Positions 59,516 to 64,000 of a stretch of DNA of 64,000 bases are shown piece by piece. Made by a program: the position numbers and the translations under genes. Numbering within the stretch: the stretch's first letter is position 1; every line of letters starts with the position of its first letter. A model generated the notes under the pieces. It worked only from the letters and a program-made list of their open reading frames with translations, ran no database searches and was not told where the DNA came from. Source of the stretch: Molossus alvarezi (lineage: Eukaryota > Chordata > Mammalia > Chiroptera > Molossidae); the NCBI GenBank assembly GCA_037176705.1, contig CM073885.1, forward strand, positions 219,740,290 to 219,804,289. Reading direction: 5' to 3'.

Positions 59516-61069
59516 ATTAACAAAATCTGCAATATATTTATAAGGCAAAACCGTGAAGGCGTTAAATTTCCAATAAGTTTCTCAAATACACATCAATCCA
59601 GTTGACCAGCTTTATAAAAGATGTATTGACATGAAACAATAATACATGGAACTCAAGCATATAGGTAACAGGTAAAATTTCTGAATTCCAAGTGCAGCTG
59701 GGATCAGGAAGCATTAACCCAGCTGATAATTTCTGATCTCATGGGGTGGAGGTAAACAACTTGAATATTCAAACCCTGCTTCAGTGGGGGACTTAGTGGT
59801 CTGTAACACAATTTTAGGTTGATTCTTTCATCATCTCATGCCCTGTTACAGTACCTGTAAGTCCATGCCCTCACTGAAACAGCCCCCGCAGCAGTAATAA
59901 GAGCCAGGGCTACACACAAAGGCTGGCAAGCAGCAAGACAGATGTAGCTCATAGCCAGGACTCTTTCTCCGTGCTCCTACCCCCTCGTTGGTACAAAGAA
60001 ATCTCCCCTGCACCCTCTAAAGGCAGGGCCTAGAGTGGTACACCAGGAACCAGAAAGAGGAAACTCCCCATGACCAAGAGGCAAGGTCCTATCCCACACA
60101 GGCCCATCACATGGTGATGCCTGAGATCTCTAACCTGCTTCAGAGAGCTACCTCACTTCATGTGACACCCTGACAATGTTTACACACAATATGGACGTGC
60201 CTTCAAAGCAGAGCTCCTTTATTGTCCCGCATTATCTGGTCTCACGAATGTTTCAAGTCTCTACAATGTCTTCTGGCTTAGTGTTGCTTGGTCTGGTTGT
60301 GGAAATATGCACAGGATTTTATTCTTCTACTTTGAAGTCATGTGCCCATGCATTGGTCATGATGGGTAGATTTTTCTCTGGAGATTCTGGCACTGATTGA
60401 GGAATCGGTGTCATCTTGGTTCTGCCCAGTGTAGAAACATAGCAAGTAGGGAATTGATAGAAGAAACAAAGCGGGTGTAGTGGAGATAATATAAACAGTA
60501 CAGTGGCTTTTTTCCTGCAGTTTTGCTCCTTGGAATGTCTTGTAATATTTTCATGATAGCCAGTCTTGATGTACCAGGTAAAAGAAATTGTTGTAAATAA
60601 AACTTGGTAGTGTGGTGAGGTGTGGGAGGAGTGTTCCCGGCCACATGATTAGATCGCAGGCTAATCATGTGTACACATGTGTATCAGGTGCTTCTCTGCT
60701 CCAGTGGGTGGGAGAAATGGCTGCGGTGAATGGGAGCTGGATATCTCGCTCCCAGGTCAGTGAGGCTCTGATAATACACCAGCAGGTTAGGCTCTGCTGT
60801 ACTAGTTCTCTCTGCAGGCGGCTTTGTTCACAGCAGAGTCTTCTTACATTTCAAATGGTTCCTCTTCCCTTTTCTCTGCCAGACAAAAGAGTATATTTTT
60901 CTCAGATTCTATGGTGGGAACCTAGTCAGATTTCTACAGGTAAATCTCATAATATTGTGGGGACTCCTTATGGCTGAGACCTCCTGGAGTTAGTATAGCT
61001 CAAACTGGTGTGCAAAAAATTGATCAAAATTTATCACGTACAATACAGTTTTTCAAAGATTTTACATAA
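59516..61069. other. Unassigned sequence
   Basis: No gene or named repeat. Frames at 60176-60400 and 60612-60977 show no known domain. Confidence 0.35.
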
Positions 61070-61082
61070 AAAGAAAGAAAGA

Positions 61083-61327
61083 GCTCTGGCCAGTTTGGCT
61101 CAGCGGTTAGAGCGTCGGCCTGCAGTCCAGAGAGAGCCGGGTTCGGTTCCCTCTAAGGGCATGTACCTCGGTTACAGTTTGTCCCCGGCCCTGGCTGGTC
61201 GTGTGGGTGGCAGCCACTCGATGTGTCCCTTTCACATCGATGTTTCTCTCTCTTTCTCTTCCTCTTTCTCCCTCCCACTCTATCTTAACAAAAAGTGGAA
61301 AAATGTCCTCAGGTGAGGATAAAAAAA
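61083..61327 (+). mobile_element. VES SINE
   Basis: Head 'gctctggccagtttggctca', B box GGTTCGGTTCC, poly-A tail. Low-complexity duplication AAAGAAAGAAAGA at 61070-61082 and 61328-61340. Confidence 0.92.
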
Positions 61328-61340
61328 AAAGAAAGAAAGA

Positions 61341-62140
61341 ACTGACTTTCAAGAATAAGTCGACAAGCTATTTTTAACATGTAAGACTCAGAATGCCATT
61401 CTGACAAACCCTTCCTTTGGAATCCACTAGAGAATAAGCTGCAGGACCACCAAAACGACTGAGGTGCCAATGTTGGGATGCTTGGCTGGGAGGTGGTGCT
61501 AAGAAAAAAGAGTATATATCAAGAAGCAGGAAGTGTTTCTATACTAATCTATGGCTACATCTCCCCCTTGATACCCCAGCTGAGACTCTAAACAACATCC
61601 CTGACACTGGCTGATCCAGTCATGGGGCCCCCTTGAGATAATTAACAGCCTCTGTCTTGTTAAAACAAAAACATGTAGGCTGAGCTGCAGTTGCCAGGTT
61701 TACAAGTCAGAGCCAGGACAGCAAGTGTATCTCACAGTCAGCAGTGAAAAAGTTTGAACAACATGCTATCAGAGATAAACAGACACTAGATACTGTAAAA
61801 AATGGAACAGATTCAATAATCATGGCAGCAGCAGAGAAAAGAGGACGGGGGGCAGGGAGAGACCATGGCAAAGATGAAGATGTACAGAACAGTTGCAGAA
61901 ATAAATGAGGAAATGGCCTCCACTTTTGCTTGCCTGCACCAACAAGTGCACATGGCACAAGGACATCTGGAAGAAGAAACTGCTGGATTTTCCCAAGAAA
62001 TAGATCAACTAGAGAAAATACAAAATAATTCAAAGCTTTAAGAAATAAATTGGCTTGGAAATGAGCCGGAGAATTTTACTGAGCAGTTTCTACATTTAAG
62101 CAATGCAGGAGAATCTTTTATTTTTAACTTTGATCAAACA
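61341..62140. other. Unassigned sequence
   Basis: No repeat is recognised. 61790-62040 contains a decayed stretch with a coiled-coil-like reading ([33 protein letters not shown]) that could be a retropseudogene fragment, but I cannot match it. Confidence 0.3.
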
Positions 62141-62521
62141 TTTCTATTTTTTTTCTTTTTAAACTTATCTTTATTGTTGAATGAATTACAGATGTCCCTC
62201 CTTTCTCCCCGCTCTTGACCCCTCCTCCCCACCCCTACCCCCCTCCTGCCTTCCCCACACTATTGTCTATGTCTATTGGTTATGCATATGTGTATATAAG
62301 TTCTTTGGTTTATCTCTTCCTCCCCTCTCCTCATCCCTTTGAGGTTTCTCAGTCTAATAACGAATTTGTAGTTTTTAATCCCTTCTTTTTCACCCATCCT
62401 CCTAACCCCTCTCTCATCTGGCAACCAACAAAAAGTTCTCTGTATCTATGAGTCTGTTTCTGTTCTGCTTGCTCATTTTGTTGGTAGATTCAATTGTTGA
62501 TACATATGTGTTTATTGCCTT

Positions 62522-62611
62522 TCTTCTCCTTCTCCTTCTCCTCCTTCTCCTTCTCCTCCTTCTCCTTCTCCTTCTCCTTCTCCTTCTCCTTCTCCTTCTC
62601 CTTCTCCTTCT
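62522..62611. repeat. (TTCTCC)n microsatellite
   Basis: An imperfect CTT/CTC run of about 90 bp between the ORF1 and ORF2 remnants of the old L1. It gives a spurious poly-leucine frame on the plus strand. Confidence 0.9.
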
Positions 62612-62894
62612 TCACCTATCAACATTTCATATAATACTGGTTTGGTGGTGATGAACTCCATTAGCTTTTTTCTAGTCTTGGAAACTCTTTATATGGCCAT
62701 CAGTTCTAAATGATAGCTTTGCAGGATAGAGTAATCTTGGATGTAGGTCCTTGCTTTTCATCACTTTAAATATTTCTTGCCATTCCCTTCTAGCCTGCAA
62801 AGTCTCTTTTGAGAAATTGGCTGACAGTCTCATGGGAGCTCCATTGTAAGTAATTAACTGCTTTCCTCTTGCTGCTTTTAAGATTCTCTCTTTG

Positions 62895-63151
62895 GCCCTG
62901 GCTGGTTTGGCTCAGCAGTTGGAGCGTTGGCCTGCGGTCCAGAGAGACCCGGGTTCGGTTCCCGCTAAGGGCACGTACTTCGGTTGCAGTTTGTAACCAG
63001 CCCTGGTTGGTCGTGTGGGTGGCAGCCACTCAGTATGTCCCTTTCACATCAATGTTTCTCTCTCTCTCTCTCCCTCTCTCTCCCTCCCACTCTATCTGAA
63101 CAAAAATTGGAAAAATGTCCTCGGGTGAGGATAAAAAAAATAAATAAATAA
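62895..63151 (+). mobile_element. VES SINE nested in old L1
   Basis: Head 'gccctggctggtttggctca', tail ending in (TAAA)n. Duplication AAGATTCTCTCTTTG at 62880-62894 and 63152-63166, no mismatch, within L1 ORF1. Confidence 0.95.
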
Positions 63152-63169
63152 AAGATTCTCTCTTTGTCT

Positions 63170-63780
63170 TTAACTTTTTGCATTTTGATGACGATGTGCC
63201 TTGGTGTGGACCTCTTTGGATTCATCTTGTTTGGAGACTCTCTTTGCTTCCTAGACTTGTATGTCTGTTTTTTTCACCAAGTTAGGAAAGATTTCTGTCA
63301 TTATTGTTTCATGTAGGTTTTCAATTTCTTGGTCTCTCTCTTCTCCTTCTGGCACTCCCAAGATGTGAATGTTGGCACGCTTGAAGTTGTCCCAGAGGCT
63401 CCTTATACTATCCTCATTCTTTTGGATTCTTTTTTCCTTTTGCTGTTCTGATTGGGTGTTTTTGCTTCCTTATATTCCAAATCAATGATTTGCTTCTTGG
63501 TTTCACCTCCTCTACTATTGATTCCCTGAAAATTATTCTTTATTTCAGTTAGTACATCCTTCATTTCTGACTGGTCCTTTTTTATGCTCTTGAGGTCCTC
63601 ATTAAGTTCCTTGATGTTCTCCTGAAGTTCCTTGAAATTCTTACTAAGTTCATTGAGCATCTTTATAAGCAGTGTTTTGAACTCTGCATCTGTTAGATTG
63701 CTTATCTCCATTTCGTTTAGTTCTTTTCCTGGAGTTGTGCTCTGTTCTTTCATTTGGGACATGTTTCCTTGTCTCCACAC
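63170..63780 (-). pseudogene. Old L1 ORF1 pseudogene
   Basis: Open at 63403-63780 with a long coiled coil: FKTLLIKMLNELSKNFKELQ, ENIKELNEDLKSIKKDQSEM. The RNA-binding part further left (GVPEGE-like at about 63330-63360) is frameshifted, and a VES splits its end. Same lineage as the ORF1 relic at 24.8-25.45 kb. ORF1p forms trimers through this coiled coil. Confidence 0.8.
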
Positions 63781-64000
63781 TTTGGCTGCCTCCCTGTGTT
63801 TGTTGCTATGTATTAGGTAGAGTTTCTATGTCTCCTGGGCTTCCTAAGGTGGCCTCTTGTAGTAGGTGTCCTGTAGGGTCCAGTGGCACAGCCTCCCTGG
63901 TCACCCAGCTGGGCCCTCAAGGTACACCTCTCATGTGGACTTTATACCCTTCTGTTGTAATTTAGTTTTGATTGCTGTTGGCACATCAATAGGAGGGTTT

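Larger units (their letters stand above)
62141..64000 (-). mobile_element. Old L1 with ORF2 deleted, running off the window
   Basis: From the right: ORF1 and 5'UTR-side sequence (63150-64000), interrupted by a VES, and the ORF1 end near 62615. Next come the first codons of ORF2 (complement of 'gtttattgcc', 62485-62520) and then directly the L1 3'UTR and tail (62141-62480). The 5' part matches the old L1 at 23.15-25.45 kb. The element's 5' end lies beyond 64000. Confidence 0.8.

Noticed and set aside
60612..60977. 121-codon open frame
   Set aside because: No conserved motif. Composition and lack of context suggest chance.
61790..62040. Possible small coiled-coil protein pseudogene
   Set aside because: Short frames in two phases look vaguely protein-like, but no family could be matched and no poly-A tail or duplication was seen.
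62448..62651. Poly-leucine reading frame on the plus strand
   Set aside because: It is the translation of the (TTCTCC)n microsatellite inside an old L1.

Overview
This window looks like mammalian nuclear DNA, most likely from a bat. The main clue is its interspersed repeats. There are about 24 copies of two tRNA-headed SINE types that I recognise as bat Ves/VES-like, with RNA polymerase III A and B boxes, pyrimidine-rich middles and A-rich tails. They sit among young and old L1 LINEs, MIR and L2 relics, Tigger1, hAT and mariner-type DNA transposons, and LTR fragments. I found no intact host protein-coding gene, no rRNA or functional tRNA gene, no CRISPR array and no bacterial-type operon. Nearly all long reading frames are pieces of L1 or run through SINEs in either direction.

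Layout: 0.2-0.7 kb is a SINE nested inside another SINE. 1.26-7.08 kb is a near full-length but dead L1 (+). 7.3-10.2 kb is a mosaic of older L1 pieces and two SINEs. 11-15.7 kb carries SINEs in ancient, mostly unassigned sequence that may include an old LTR-retroelement relic. 15.75-15.97 kb is a hAT-type element and 17.0-17.9 kb an old L1 ORF2 relic. 18.4-21.3 kb holds VES copies plus a tiny L1-leader retrocopy. 23.15-25.45 kb is the 5' half of an old L1 carrying a mariner-type MITE. 25.5-27.2 kb has two VES copies. 29.5-30.3 kb is a 5'-inverted L1 insertion. 31.8-37.9 kb is a full-length antisense L1 with a perfect 13-bp target-site duplication and a VES nested in it. 37.9-44 kb is largely unassigned. 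44.0-44.5 kb has a SINE and a Tigger1-derived element. 45.3-47.9 kb is a young 5'-truncated L1 with a fully open 764-codon ORF2 remainder. 48.6-49.8 kb has three MIRs. 50.1-50.9 kb is an LTR plus a SINE, and 51.3-52.0 kb an L2 relic. 52.1-54.15 kb is a processed pseudogene of KIN (KIN17) with two SINEs inserted. 54.5-61.3 kb has more SINEs and low-copy sequence. 62.1 kb to the end is an antisense old L1 that has lost almost all of ORF2.

The window therefore records mainly L1-machinery activity: L1s copying themselves, mobilising SINEs, and retrocopying one cellular mRNA (KIN). Nested insertions and target-site duplications order many events. I found no convincing new biological system. The most informative items are the KIN retrocopy, the twin-primed L1, the prematurely ended L1-leader retrocopy, the open ORF2 remainder, and an unassigned ~170-bp repeat present twice. 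Family names come from recognition, not from a database search.
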